Assembly (NCBI GenBank): GCA_964530825.1
Contig: CAZHCA010000028.1
Span: 1 to 60,287 of the forward strand
Direction of reading: 5' to 3'
Length of the DNA stretch: 60,287 bases
DNA from: CAZHCA01 sp964530825
GTDB lineage: Bacteria; Bacteroidota; Bacteroidia; Chitinophagales; Saprospiraceae
Position numbers and translations under genes: made by a program. Positions 52,643-60,287 of the stretch are shown here, piece by piece. The notes under the pieces are model-generated. The model saw nothing but the letters and a program-made list of their open reading frames with translations. It was not told the DNA's origin and made no database searches. How positions within the stretch are numbered: position 1 is the first letter of the stretch; each line of letters opens with the position of its first letter.

Positions 52643-55069
52643 TTAAAATTGCACACCTACACTCAGCTGAATATCCCGGCCGGGCGCTGCTAACCCTGAG
52701 CTGTAGGGGCGGTAGCGTTTATCCAGCAAATTTTCAACAGCTGCTTGCAGGAACCATCTTTCACCGGCTTGGTAGCGAACCTGGCCATTGAGGGTCCACC
52801 AAGCGGGCGCGTGGGGGTTACCCTCCGCATCAGCGGCGTAAAGGTGCGTTTTTTCCCGCTCCGAAGGCGCCAACGATTTGAAGGGCACACTGCCGTTAAA
52901 CTGGGTAAATAAATCGAACCGAAGCCGCTCGGCCTGATAGTGCAGGGCAACCTGGCCAAACCATGGTGCAACGTGGCGGCCGGGCTCAGAACGGCCGTCG
53001 TCTAGTTCCTCTTTTCCCTCCTGGTAATTCACGTGGGCGTGAAAACCCAGTCCGAAGGGCCATTCACCGTACAAAGCCAGCTGTGCACCGTACACTTGGG
53101 CCCGGGCAGCATTTTGTACGGCCTGCACCTGGCTTAGCTCGCCGTCGTACAGGATCGAATCGCGGCCGTCGAGCTGAAAATCGCGACGCACTAGCGCATT
53201 ATCCAACCAGGTGTAATAACAACTGAGGTCTACCGTCATCCAGTCGCCCACCTGTTTTTCCATCCCCCACTCTGCATTGTAAACATATTCGGCTTCAAGA
53301 TCAGGATTGGGCACGACCACCGCTCCGGGTTCAGAATCAAAGACCTTTCCGATGTCGTCTACATTAGGGGCACGAAAACCGGTAGCGACATTGAAACGGA
53401 ATCGCCAGCCAGTATCCGGTTGAAAGATGGCACCCAGGTTACCTGTGAAGGCACCGCTGTTCAGATTCGCGGTCGTAAAGGGTAGCGGAAAAAAATCGAG
53501 ATTATTGCTGAAATCGGCTTCCAAGCGGTAATGAGTATACCGGGCGCCAACCGCCATCTGCCAGTGCTCGTTCAGCGGCTGCTGAAAACGCAAATAAGCA
53601 CCAAAAGCGCTCCAATCAGCATTGGGGTAGCGGGCTGGGCCTAACCTTGCCGACCCGGTAGCAATATTTTCCACCTGGCCCCGGGACTGGACATCGTTGT
53701 AAACGGCTTCTAGACCGTAATAAAACTGCCCATCCGACAACAGGCGTTTGCGCAGGTCGATATTGGCCGACCAAGCGCCTACGCGTTCCAGTCGCGTGCG
53801 CCGGTCGGTCGATCGGAAACTCCGGTCTACCCGGCTTTCCTCAAAATGCTGGTATGCAAAACGCAAACTGAGCTGGTCGTACATGCCGGCCCGTCGCGTG
53901 TGATTGATTTCCATGAGGTTCATCATCCAGCGTTGCGGGCCATAGTACCACTCGGCGCTACGGGGCTGTCCGTTGCGGGTCTGCAATAGCCGATCATAGC
54001 GGTCGTAATCGGTAGTTGCCGAATAGTGGAGAGCGTATTGTACATCCCAATCTTTATTGGGCATGAAGCGCACCTTTTGTAGCAAATGAAACTGGGAAAA
54101 TGCATTTGGAATCTGCAATAACGGATCATCGTTGGCGACGATCACATCCTGCCCGTCTATACGGCGCACGTAGGAAGGGCGCAGGTAATCATCGGGACCG
54201 TTGCGCCCCATGCGTACATCACCGTAATCGTTGTGGGTAAAACTGGTTAGAAAAGCCCAACGCCGACCGCCCGCCTGAGCGTCGAGGTGAATAGTTTTTT
54301 CTTCATTTGCGGTGCGGTAGCGGGCAATGGCGCGGCCGGTAGCCACCGCCCCTTGATCTTGACGCAGCCGGGGCTCGAGGGTTTCAAAAGCCATAACGCC
54401 CCCAATAGCATCGCTGCCGTAGATGACCGATCCCGGACCGAAACACACCTCGGCGTGATCCATGACGAAGGGATTGAGGGAAATAACGTTTTGCAAATTA
54501 CCACTTCGGAAGATAGCGGTGTTCATCCGCACCCCATCTACAGCATACAGCAGCCGGTTAGTGGAAAAACCGCGAATCATGGGGCTCCCCCCGCCTTGTT
54601 GACTTTTCTGGATAAAAACCTCGCCGGTCAGGGCTAACATATCGGCCGCAGTGGCCGGCTGGCTCAGACTGACGGATTCGGCACTTAGTGAAGCAATGCG
54701 CTGAGGAGCGTCCCGACGCGGTTGCTCCCAGCGATTGGCTGAGACCACAATTTGGCCCAGATGGGTGTGGGTCGGTGCAAGGGCAACCAAAAAGTCTAGC
54801 GCCCCTAACTCGTCGTAAGAGAAGGAGGCCGTCCGAAAGCCAATGTGGCGGATCTCAATTGCGGCGGCGCCCTCAAGGGAGTCGATGCTGACTTTGCCCG
54901 CTGAATCGGTCGTCAGGAATACCGTCCGATTATCGCTTACCACCGTTGCGTACTCTAAAGGCTTACCCGTCGCCCCGTTCTGCACGGTTAGAACCTGCCC
55001 CTGCACTCCACCCATGCTGAGCAGGACCACAGTTACCAGCAGCAGGCTTCGCAATTTGAACAATTCCAT
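52643..55069 (-). CDS. TonB-dependent receptor
   Basis: An outer-membrane receptor of 808 residues. The signal peptide is MELFKLRSLLLVTVVLLSMG (to GVQGQ). A carboxypeptidase-like domain (GATGKPLEYATVVSDNR) covers about residues 28-105. The plug domain has RIASLSAESVSLSQPATAAD, GGGSPMIRGFSTNRLLYAVD and GSDAIGGVMAFE, and the barrel ends QLSVGVQF. It resembles receptors for vitamin B12, heme or siderophores rather than SusC (no SusD gene). The frame is open far upstream; starts at 55069 and 55087 (MTVVFG) are both possible, and the former leaves the tighter leader. It is divergent from a sodium:solute symporter gene. Confidence 0.9.
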   Translation of the reverse strand: MELFKLRSLLLVTVVLLSMGGVQGQVLTVQNGATGKPLEYATVVSDNRTVFLTTDSAGKVSIDSLEGAAAIEIRHIGFRTASFSYDELGALDFLVALAPTHTHLGQIVVSANRWEQPRRDAPQRIASLSAESVSLSQPATAADMLALTGEVFIQKSQQGGGSPMIRGFSTNRLLYAVDGVRMNTAIFRSGNLQNVISLNPFVMDHAEVCFGPGSVIYGSDAIGGVMAFETLEPRLRQDQGAVATGRAIARYRTANEEKTIHLDAQAGGRRWAFLTSFTHNDYGDVRMGRNGPDDYLRPSYVRRIDGQDVIVANDDPLLQIPNAFSQFHLLQKVRFMPNKDWDVQYALHYSATTDYDRYDRLLQTRNGQPRSAEWYYGPQRWMMNLMEINHTRRAGMYDQLSLRFAYQHFEESRVDRSFRSTDRRTRLERVGAWSANIDLRKRLLSDGQFYYGLEAVYNDVQSRGQVENIATGSARLGPARYPNADWSAFGAYLRFQQPLNEHWQMAVGARYTHYRLEADFSNNLDFFPLPFTTANLNSGAFTGNLGAIFQPDTGWRFRFNVATGFRAPNVDDIGKVFDSEPGAVVVPNPDLEAEYVYNAEWGMEKQVGDWMTVDLSCYYTWLDNALVRRDFQLDGRDSILYDGELSQVQAVQNAARAQVYGAQLALYGEWPFGLGFHAHVNYQEGKEELDDGRSEPGRHVAPWFGQVALHYQAERLRFDLFTQFNGSVPFKSLAPSEREKTHLYAADAEGNPHAPAWWTLNGQVRYQAGERWFLQAAVENLLDKRYRPYSSGLAAPGRDIQLSVGVQF

Positions 55070-55325
55070 TCCGAAAACAACTGTCATAATTTTTCCCCTT
55101 CCTTCCTGAAGATATTTGAGCGTTATTAGGATACCGGTGTTTGTATGGATCAAGAAAGCCAGTAAATTAACAAAAACCCCCTTAACCGGTAAGTGACCGA
55201 CCTCCGTAACAAGGGAAGCGTGCCGCAAATACGCCGCCACGACATTTCCATACATTTCTGCCCTGACTCCGGCCGTAAATTCCCGAGTTCTTTTTCCTTA
55301 TGTCCGATTTTGCCAACTAAACGTG

Positions 55326-55333
55326 TACATTTG
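55326..55333 (+). promoter_or_regulatory. Candidate Bacteroidota -7 box upstream of the symporter gene
   Basis: TACATTTG matches the TAnnTTTG -7 element exactly and lies 26 bases before the symporter ATG. The nearest upstream TTTG (55309-55312) is only 13 bases away, shorter than the usual spacing, so the -33 element is doubtful. Confidence 0.35.
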
Positions 55334-55359
55334 CACCACAAACAAAATAATCATTGGCA

Positions 55360-56958
55360 ATGGGAGAGGTAACCATTAGTTTTATTGACTATTGTATTAT
55401 CGCTGTTTACTTTGTTTTCGTTATATCGCTCGGGCTTTATTTTCGCAAGCAACAAAAGTCGGAATCGGATTACTTCCTGGCGGGGCGCTCATTGATGTGG
55501 CCAATTATAGGTTTTTCCCTGTTTGCCTCCAACATGGGTAGCATCAGCTTGATCGGCCTTGCCGAAAGCGGCTACCGGGGTGGTTTTTTTGTGTTTAGCT
55601 ACGAATGGATGGCTTCCTTCGTCTTGATTCTTTTTGCGGTATTTTTCCTGCCCTTCTACCTGAAGAACAAGATATTTACGGTTCCTGAATTTCTGGAACG
55701 CCGCTACAATGGATTTTCCCGCTACTACTTCTCGGCTATCACGATCATCCTGATCATTTTTATCGATATCTCCTCGAGTTTGTTTGCTGGCTCATTGGTC
55801 GTCCGTATGGCTTTTCCAAACCTGAGCTTAGTGACCATCATTTGGATTATTTCCATCGTAGCTGCGGTGTACACGCTCATGGGCGGATTGGCCTCGGTAG
55901 TTTATTCCGATACAGTACAAGCCATTCTACTGATTGGCAGCTCAATCGTGGTGACCATCATTGCTTACCATCAGGTGGGCGGCTGGTCGGAAATCAAAGC
56001 CAGTGTAGATCCGGGGATGCTGGAAATCATTAAACCTATTAATGATCCCGACTTACCCTGGCCAGGCTTATTTTCGGGGGTATTTCTGCTGGGCTTCTAT
56101 TTTTGGGTCACCAACCAATTTATCGCCCAGCGGGCACTGGCGTCAAAAGACACCAAGCAAGGGCAGTGGGGGGCACTCTTTGCCGGCTTTCTCAAACTAT
56201 CGACGCTTTTTATCATGATCTTACCCGGCGTGTTAGCTTTGCTGATGTATCCCGACCTGGAAGAGCCCAAAAACGCATACCCCACATTGATCTTTAACCT
56301 CCTGCCGGCGGGCTTACTAGGGCTTACCCTGGCCGGTTTTATTGCCGCCCTAATGTCGAGTGTCGATAGCGGCTTAAACGCCGCCGCCACCCTGTTCACT
56401 TTCGATTTTTACAAAAAAGCCAAACCATCGATTTCCCCTGATCAAGCCTTGGGCATTGCTAAAATTACTATTCTCGGGCTGATGGTGGTTTCTGCCTTAT
56501 GGGCACCGCAAATTGATAAATTCCCCTCTTTCTGGGATTATGTCCAGATGGTGCTCTCCTTCCTGTGTCCACCGATTGTGACCCTCTTTATTTTCGGCCT
56601 GTTTTTTAAGCGCATCAACTCAAAGGGCGCCAATGCAGCCATTGTGGTCGGTATTTCGCTGAGCCTGCTGAGCGTCATCTATAAAGCCTACATAAATATG
56701 ACGCCCGGCGCTGCCGATATTCTGCCGCACTATCTCTACCTGGCCGGCATTATTTTTCTCGTTTGCGCCGTAGTGCTGGTGCTCGTAAGTTACTTCACCC
56801 AACCCGACGAAGACAAGGATTGGGATAAGCTCATCTGGACTAAAGCGCATTTCGATGAAGAAACGCGCGCACTGGCCGAGTTACCCATTTACAAAAACTA
56901 CCGCTATCAAGCTTTGGGATTGTTGGGTGTTATCTTGCTACTGTTGATAATCTTTTAG
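55360..56958 (+). CDS. Sodium:solute symporter (SSS family, sugar-type)
   Basis: A 532-residue transporter with about 13-14 hydrophobic segments. It begins MGEVTISFIDYCIIAVYF, and typical SSS marks are ESDYFLAGRSLMWPIIGFSLFASNMGS (residues about 35-60) with the Na+-site region, SVVYSDTVQAILLIGSS and FIAALMSSVDSGLNAAATL (about 325-345). It probably imports a sugar or related solute with Na+. The open frame starts at a TTG (55354), but the ATG at 55360 is preferred. It is divergent from the TonB receptor gene; the pair could carry a solute across both membranes. Confidence 0.93.
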   Translation: MGEVTISFIDYCIIAVYFVFVISLGLYFRKQQKSESDYFLAGRSLMWPIIGFSLFASNMGSISLIGLAESGYRGGFFVFSYEWMASFVLILFAVFFLPFYLKNKIFTVPEFLERRYNGFSRYYFSAITIILIIFIDISSSLFAGSLVVRMAFPNLSLVTIIWIISIVAAVYTLMGGLASVVYSDTVQAILLIGSSIVVTIIAYHQVGGWSEIKASVDPGMLEIIKPINDPDLPWPGLFSGVFLLGFYFWVTNQFIAQRALASKDTKQGQWGALFAGFLKLSTLFIMILPGVLALLMYPDLEEPKNAYPTLIFNLLPAGLLGLTLAGFIAALMSSVDSGLNAAATLFTFDFYKKAKPSISPDQALGIAKITILGLMVVSALWAPQIDKFPSFWDYVQMVLSFLCPPIVTLFIFGLFFKRINSKGANAAIVVGISLSLLSVIYKAYINMTPGAADILPHYLYLAGIIFLVCAVVLVLVSYFTQPDEDKDWDKLIWTKAHFDEETRALAELPIYKNYRYQALGLLGVILLLLIIF

Positions 56959-57032
56959 CCAGCAAAACGGCGAATTTAACACATTACCCAACCTGCCCAC
57001 AAACATTATTTCCGCCCTCTGGTTTGAAAGAT

Positions 57033-58445
57033 ATGAAATCAGTTGTAGCTATCGCCGGCGCCACGGGATTTATTGGTCGCTGGTTTATCCAACAATACCG
57101 CCACAAATACCGCTTCATCGCCCTGAGCCGCCGCAACATGGCGCCAGAAAAACCGGATCCGGATGTAGAATGGCGCCAAGTAGAGTTGTATTCGATTACC
57201 AGTACGACCGAAGCTTTGCGCGGGGCAGACTATGCCATCTACCTCGTTCATTCCATGAAGCCCTCAACCCGGCTTAATCAGGGTTCCTTCGACGATACCG
57301 ACATCCTGCTGGCCGATAATTTCGCACGGGCTGCCCAGGCTAATGATTTGCGGCAAATCATCTTTCTGGGTGGCATTCTGCCTCAGGAAGAGGAAGATTT
57401 TTCCCGCCACCTGCGCAGCCGCTATGAAGTCGAACAAACCTTCCTGGCCAGTGCTGTGCCGCTGACCGCCCTGCGGGCGGGCATCATCGTAGGTCCAGGC
57501 GGATCTTCCTTCCGGGTGATCGAAAAACTGGTACGCCGGCTACCAGCCATGGTTACACCGCGGTGGTGTACTTCCCGTACCCAACCCATCGGTCTCGATG
57601 ATACACTCCGCATAATCGATTACGCTTTGGGTAATAAGGACTTGTACGACCAGTCCTTCGATATCGGCGGACCGGAAACGACGACCTACGTCGATATGAT
57701 GAAAACCGTAGCTGATCTGATGGGTAAAAAAAGGTGGATTACCACTGTACCCGTCTTTTCACTGGGCTTCTCCAAACTTTGGGTAGCTACCTTTGCAGAT
57801 TCCAGTACGACCTTTGTTTCGCCCCTCATCGAGAGCCTTAGGCACGAGCTGTTAGCCTCCCCTAACAAGCTGATAGAAGCCTGCCCTCCGCGGCAGACCT
57901 TCCGGGAAGCCGCCGCTCAGGCCCTGTTCGAGAAGAATACCTTCCCCCAACTCCCACCGAGTCGCGGCCAAAAGCACAAGGAGCGCAATACGGTGCGCAG
58001 CGTCCAGCGTTTGCCCAACCCTGGAAGCAACTCAGCCATCTGGGTTGCGCGTCGCTACCAGAGCTGGTTACCCCGTTTTTTCCGCTACCTGATACGGGTA
58101 AAGCAACATGGGGAAACCTCCATTTTCAAAATCGGACGCATCGAGTTGTTGCATCTAAAATTTATCAAAGACCGTAGCGATACGGAAAGACAATTGTTCT
58201 ACATCATCGATGGGCGTCTGGTCAAACGTAAAGATTATGGCTGGCTGGAATTCCGAAGCGTCCTGAGTGGAAAATACGTGATCGCTGCCATCCACGAATT
58301 CGTTCCCACGTTGCCGTGGTTTGTCTACGTTCCTACCCAAGCCGTCGTACACTTGTGGGTTATGAATTCCTTCGGAAACTACCTAGGTAATCGTGTACCT
58401 AAAGTCCCCGTACCGGAGCCATACCCGGAATTGCCGGACCTGTAA
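57033..58445 (+). CDS. Two-domain SDR protein (NAD(P)-binding N-terminus, uncharacterised C-terminus)
   Basis: A 470-residue protein. The N-terminal half (to about 300) is an atypical short-chain dehydrogenase/epimerase: VVAIAGATGFIGRWF (GxxGxxG), an YAIYLVHSMKPST segment and RAGIIVGPGGSSF. It lacks an evident YxxxK and may bind NAD(P) without classical catalysis. The C-terminal ~165 residues (RSVQRLPNPGSNSAIW to the end) form a separate domain without a motif I know; DUF2867-type fusions are a possible parallel. The frame opens at a TTG (57024); the ATG at 57033 is chosen. It is followed by the GH13 gene. Confidence 0.78.
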   Translation: MKSVVAIAGATGFIGRWFIQQYRHKYRFIALSRRNMAPEKPDPDVEWRQVELYSITSTTEALRGADYAIYLVHSMKPSTRLNQGSFDDTDILLADNFARAAQANDLRQIIFLGGILPQEEEDFSRHLRSRYEVEQTFLASAVPLTALRAGIIVGPGGSSFRVIEKLVRRLPAMVTPRWCTSRTQPIGLDDTLRIIDYALGNKDLYDQSFDIGGPETTTYVDMMKTVADLMGKKRWITTVPVFSLGFSKLWVATFADSSTTFVSPLIESLRHELLASPNKLIEACPPRQTFREAAAQALFEKNTFPQLPPSRGQKHKERNTVRSVQRLPNPGSNSAIWVARRYQSWLPRFFRYLIRVKQHGETSIFKIGRIELLHLKFIKDRSDTERQLFYIIDGRLVKRKDYGWLEFRSVLSGKYVIAAIHEFVPTLPWFVYVPTQAVVHLWVMNSFGNYLGNRVPKVPVPEPYPELPDL

Positions 58446-58538
58446 GCGAAGTTTTCCAATACAAAAAAAGGCTGCGAGTAGGGTATCTATGCAATGGGTA
58501 GTATTTTGCCTGGTCAACAGTCAATTTACTCGATCGAT

Positions 58539-60203
58539 ATGGACACGCAACAACCCGCGCACCTAGCACCGGTATGGTGGAAAGAAAGCGTCATTTACCA
58601 GATCTATCCGCGCTCCTTCATGGATAGCAATGGCGACGGTATTGGCGACCTTCCCGGTATCCTCTCCAAGCTCGACTATTTACAGCAACTCGGCATCGAT
58701 GTCATCTGGCTGAGCCCTGTCTATCAATCGCCTAACGACGACAATGGCTACGACATCAGCGACTATTACGCCATCATGGATGCTTTCGGGACAATGGCCG
58801 ATTTTGATGCGCTGCTATCTGGTATCCACGAGCGAGACATGAAGCTGATCATGGACTTGGTCGTGAACCACACTTCGGATGAACACGAGTGGTTCCAGCA
58901 GGCACGCAGTTCCAAAGACAACCCTTACCGAGATTACTATTTCTGGAAACCGGAAATACCCAACAATTGGATCTCCATCTTTGGGGGTCCGGCTTGGGAA
59001 TACGATGCAACTACCGGGGAATACTACCTTCACCTGTTCACCAAAAAACAACCCGACCTCAATTGGGAAAACCCAAAGGTGCGACAGGAGATCTACCGCC
59101 TGATGCGTTTTTGGCTGGACAAAGGGGTAGATGGCTTCCGCATGGACGTCATCCCCATGATCTCCAAACGACTCGATTTTCCCAATGCCGATTTTTCAGA
59201 TTTTAACAAGGTAATCGAAAAAGTGTATTGCAACGGACCCCGCGTGCACACTTACCTCCAAGAGATGCACCGCGAGGTCTTGCAACACTACAACATTCTC
59301 ACCGTGGGCGAGGGCGTCGGCATTCCGCCCGAACTGGCTAATCTGTACGTCGGTGCCGACCGCAAAGAGTTAAATATGATCTTCCACTTCGGACACATGT
59401 TTATCGACCACGGTCCCGAAGGGAAATTCGATATCACTCCCTTTACACTAGTCGATGTCAAACGCGTCTTCCAGGAATGGTATGATGCCGTAGGCGACGA
59501 AGGCTGGGTTAATATCTACCTCGATAACCACGATTTCCCTCGTATGGTTTCGCGCTTTGGCCACGACACAACCTACCGGGAAGCGTCGGCTAAGTTACTA
59601 GCTACCCTGCTGCTCACCCTTCGCGGCACCCCTTGTATTTACTACGGCAGTGAAATTGGCATGACCAATGTCGCTTTTGAATCCATTGACGACTACCGCG
59701 ACATCGAAACGCATAACATTTGGCGCGAATGGAACGAACAAGGCCGAGACTTGGAAGCGCTACTGAGCCGCATCCATCGCCAGGGGCGCGATAATGTACG
59801 CACCCCGATGCAGTGGAATGGCGCCCGGCACGGCGGTTTTACAACGGGAACGCCCTGGATCAAAGTCAATCCCAACTACCCTGCCATTAATGCCGAGGTA
59901 GCCCTGAATGACCCGAACTCTATTTTTTACTACTACCGAGACCTGCTTCGCTTGCGCAAACAACACCTTACGCTCGTCTATGGGGAAATGGAAATGCTAT
60001 GGCCTGAGCATCAACAATTGTTTGCCTACCGGCGCAGTAGCGTCAACGGCACGTATTATGTGTACCTGAATTTCGGAGAAAGGGAGCTTACCGGGTTACC
60101 TGGGCCTAAGGAGGAGTTGGCATGGCTTTTCGGCAATTATACGGCGACAGGTATCGACACCCCCCTGCGTCCGTGGGAGGCAAGGGTGTATATGGTGAAG
60201 TAA
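58539..60203 (+). CDS. GH13 alpha-glucosidase / oligo-1,6-glucosidase-like enzyme
   Basis: A 554-residue intracellular glycoside hydrolase of family 13, acting on short alpha-glucosides. The family regions are visible: IDVIWLSPVYQSP, DLVVNHTSD (region I), GVDGFRMDVIPMISK with nucleophile Asp203 (region II), LTVGEGVG with acid Glu258 (region III) and YLDNHDFPRMVSRFG (region IV). The N-terminal WWKESVIYQIYPRSFMDSNGDGIGDL is diagnostic for the alpha-glucosidase group. No signal peptide is seen with the ATG at 58539; the frame extends upstream to 58494. A hairpin and the terminal repeat follow the stop. Confidence 0.93.
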   Translation: MDTQQPAHLAPVWWKESVIYQIYPRSFMDSNGDGIGDLPGILSKLDYLQQLGIDVIWLSPVYQSPNDDNGYDISDYYAIMDAFGTMADFDALLSGIHERDMKLIMDLVVNHTSDEHEWFQQARSSKDNPYRDYYFWKPEIPNNWISIFGGPAWEYDATTGEYYLHLFTKKQPDLNWENPKVRQEIYRLMRFWLDKGVDGFRMDVIPMISKRLDFPNADFSDFNKVIEKVYCNGPRVHTYLQEMHREVLQHYNILTVGEGVGIPPELANLYVGADRKELNMIFHFGHMFIDHGPEGKFDITPFTLVDVKRVFQEWYDAVGDEGWVNIYLDNHDFPRMVSRFGHDTTYREASAKLLATLLLTLRGTPCIYYGSEIGMTNVAFESIDDYRDIETHNIWREWNEQGRDLEALLSRIHRQGRDNVRTPMQWNGARHGGFTTGTPWIKVNPNYPAINAEVALNDPNSIFYYYRDLLRLRKQHLTLVYGEMEMLWPEHQQLFAYRRSSVNGTYYVYLNFGERELTGLPGPKEELAWLFGNYTATGIDTPLRPWEARVYMVK

Positions 60204-60217
60204 AGGAAAAGCGATAA

Positions 60218-60235
60218 GGGGGTAAGCCTACCCCC
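60218..60235 (+). terminator. Hairpin after the GH13 gene, adjoining the terminal repeat
   Basis: A 7-base perfect stem (60218-60224 with 60229-60235, GGGGGTA/TACCCCC) with a 4-base loop lies 14 bases after the stop. No T-run follows, so termination is uncertain. It may be part of the repeat element. Confidence 0.45.
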
Positions 60236-60287
60236 TACTCTACCCTACTAAAAATCGGGTAGCGGTAAATTATTAGGATTGATCTGT
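60235..60287. repeat. Right copy of the terminal inverted repeat
   Basis: Exact reverse complement of 2-54, placed after the GH13 gene. The similarity to the left copy continues imperfectly inward to about 60212. The same CTACCC/GGGTAG hairpin is present (60240-60262). I see no coding capacity in it. Confidence 0.9.

Noticed and set aside
1..60287. The window as a linear plasmid or phage with terminal inverted repeats
   Set aside because: There are no replication, packaging or terminal-protein genes, and the content (cdaA, ccmE/F, udk, ftsE) is chromosomal.

Overview
The window is a stretch of chromosome from a member of the Bacteroidota, most likely a Saprospiria/Lewinella-like marine or environmental lineage. 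This is inferred from the gene families, not from a marker gene. The signs are three TonB-dependent receptors with carboxypeptidase-like N-terminal domains, a C-terminal T9SS-type sorting domain, many lipoproteins, a DUF4159/MoxR/DUF58/BatA-like/DUF4175 cluster, a cytochrome c maturation pair and group-specific small proteins. I see no rRNA, tRNA, CRISPR array, phage, plasmid or transposase gene.

Layout. 1-6.5 kb: diadenylate cyclase CdaA, a GNAT acetyltransferase, two M20 peptidases, an FRG-domain protein followed by a 55-residue zinc-ribbon protein, and a DUF819 membrane protein. 6.6-8 kb: a secreted serine hydrolase with a T9SS tail. 8.1-24 kb: a long plus-strand cluster: TldD-like protease with a Tat-type signal, TldE-like partner, DUF4159 protein, MoxR ATPase, DUF58 protein, BatA-like membrane protein, an NlpE/META lipoprotein with a strong terminator, a quinone-oxidoreductase-like enzyme, a DUF4175-like membrane protein with a histidine-rich tandem repeat, a second large membrane protein, and a TonB receptor. 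24-28 kb (minus): TPR protein, PLP-dependent decarboxylase, FtsE-like ATPase, DUF4349 lipoprotein. 28.3-33 kb: CcmE with a CxxxY heme motif, CcmF/CcsA-type heme lyase, a DUF2520 protein and two small proteins. 33-37 kb: divergent uridine kinase and nucleoside transporter, then a prolyl oligopeptidase.

37-44 kb: a heavy-metal-domain TonB receptor with its small cysteine-rich neighbour, an apparently N-terminally eroded DoxX protein, an M23 peptidase, a methyltransferase and small membrane proteins. 44-48.4 kb (minus): serine hydrolase, a REP-like palindromic repeat, an unrecognised 502-residue membrane-anchored protein and a lipoprotein amidase. 48.6-60.2 kb: a YtcJ-like amidohydrolase that lacks its HxH metal motif, a DUF1080 protein convergent with a Gfo/Idh/MocA oxidoreductase, a TonB receptor divergent from a sodium:solute symporter, a two-domain SDR protein and a GH13 alpha-glucosidase.

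The two ends of the window carry the same 53-base sequence in inverted orientation, with weaker similarity beyond it. The gene content is chromosomal, so this is best read as a dispersed repeat family at which an assembly was cut. The most promising candidate for an under-described system is the 8.1-24 kb cluster, where an apparently Tat-exported TldD, a leaderless TldE, a MoxR-type ATPase module and a His-rich membrane protein sit together.
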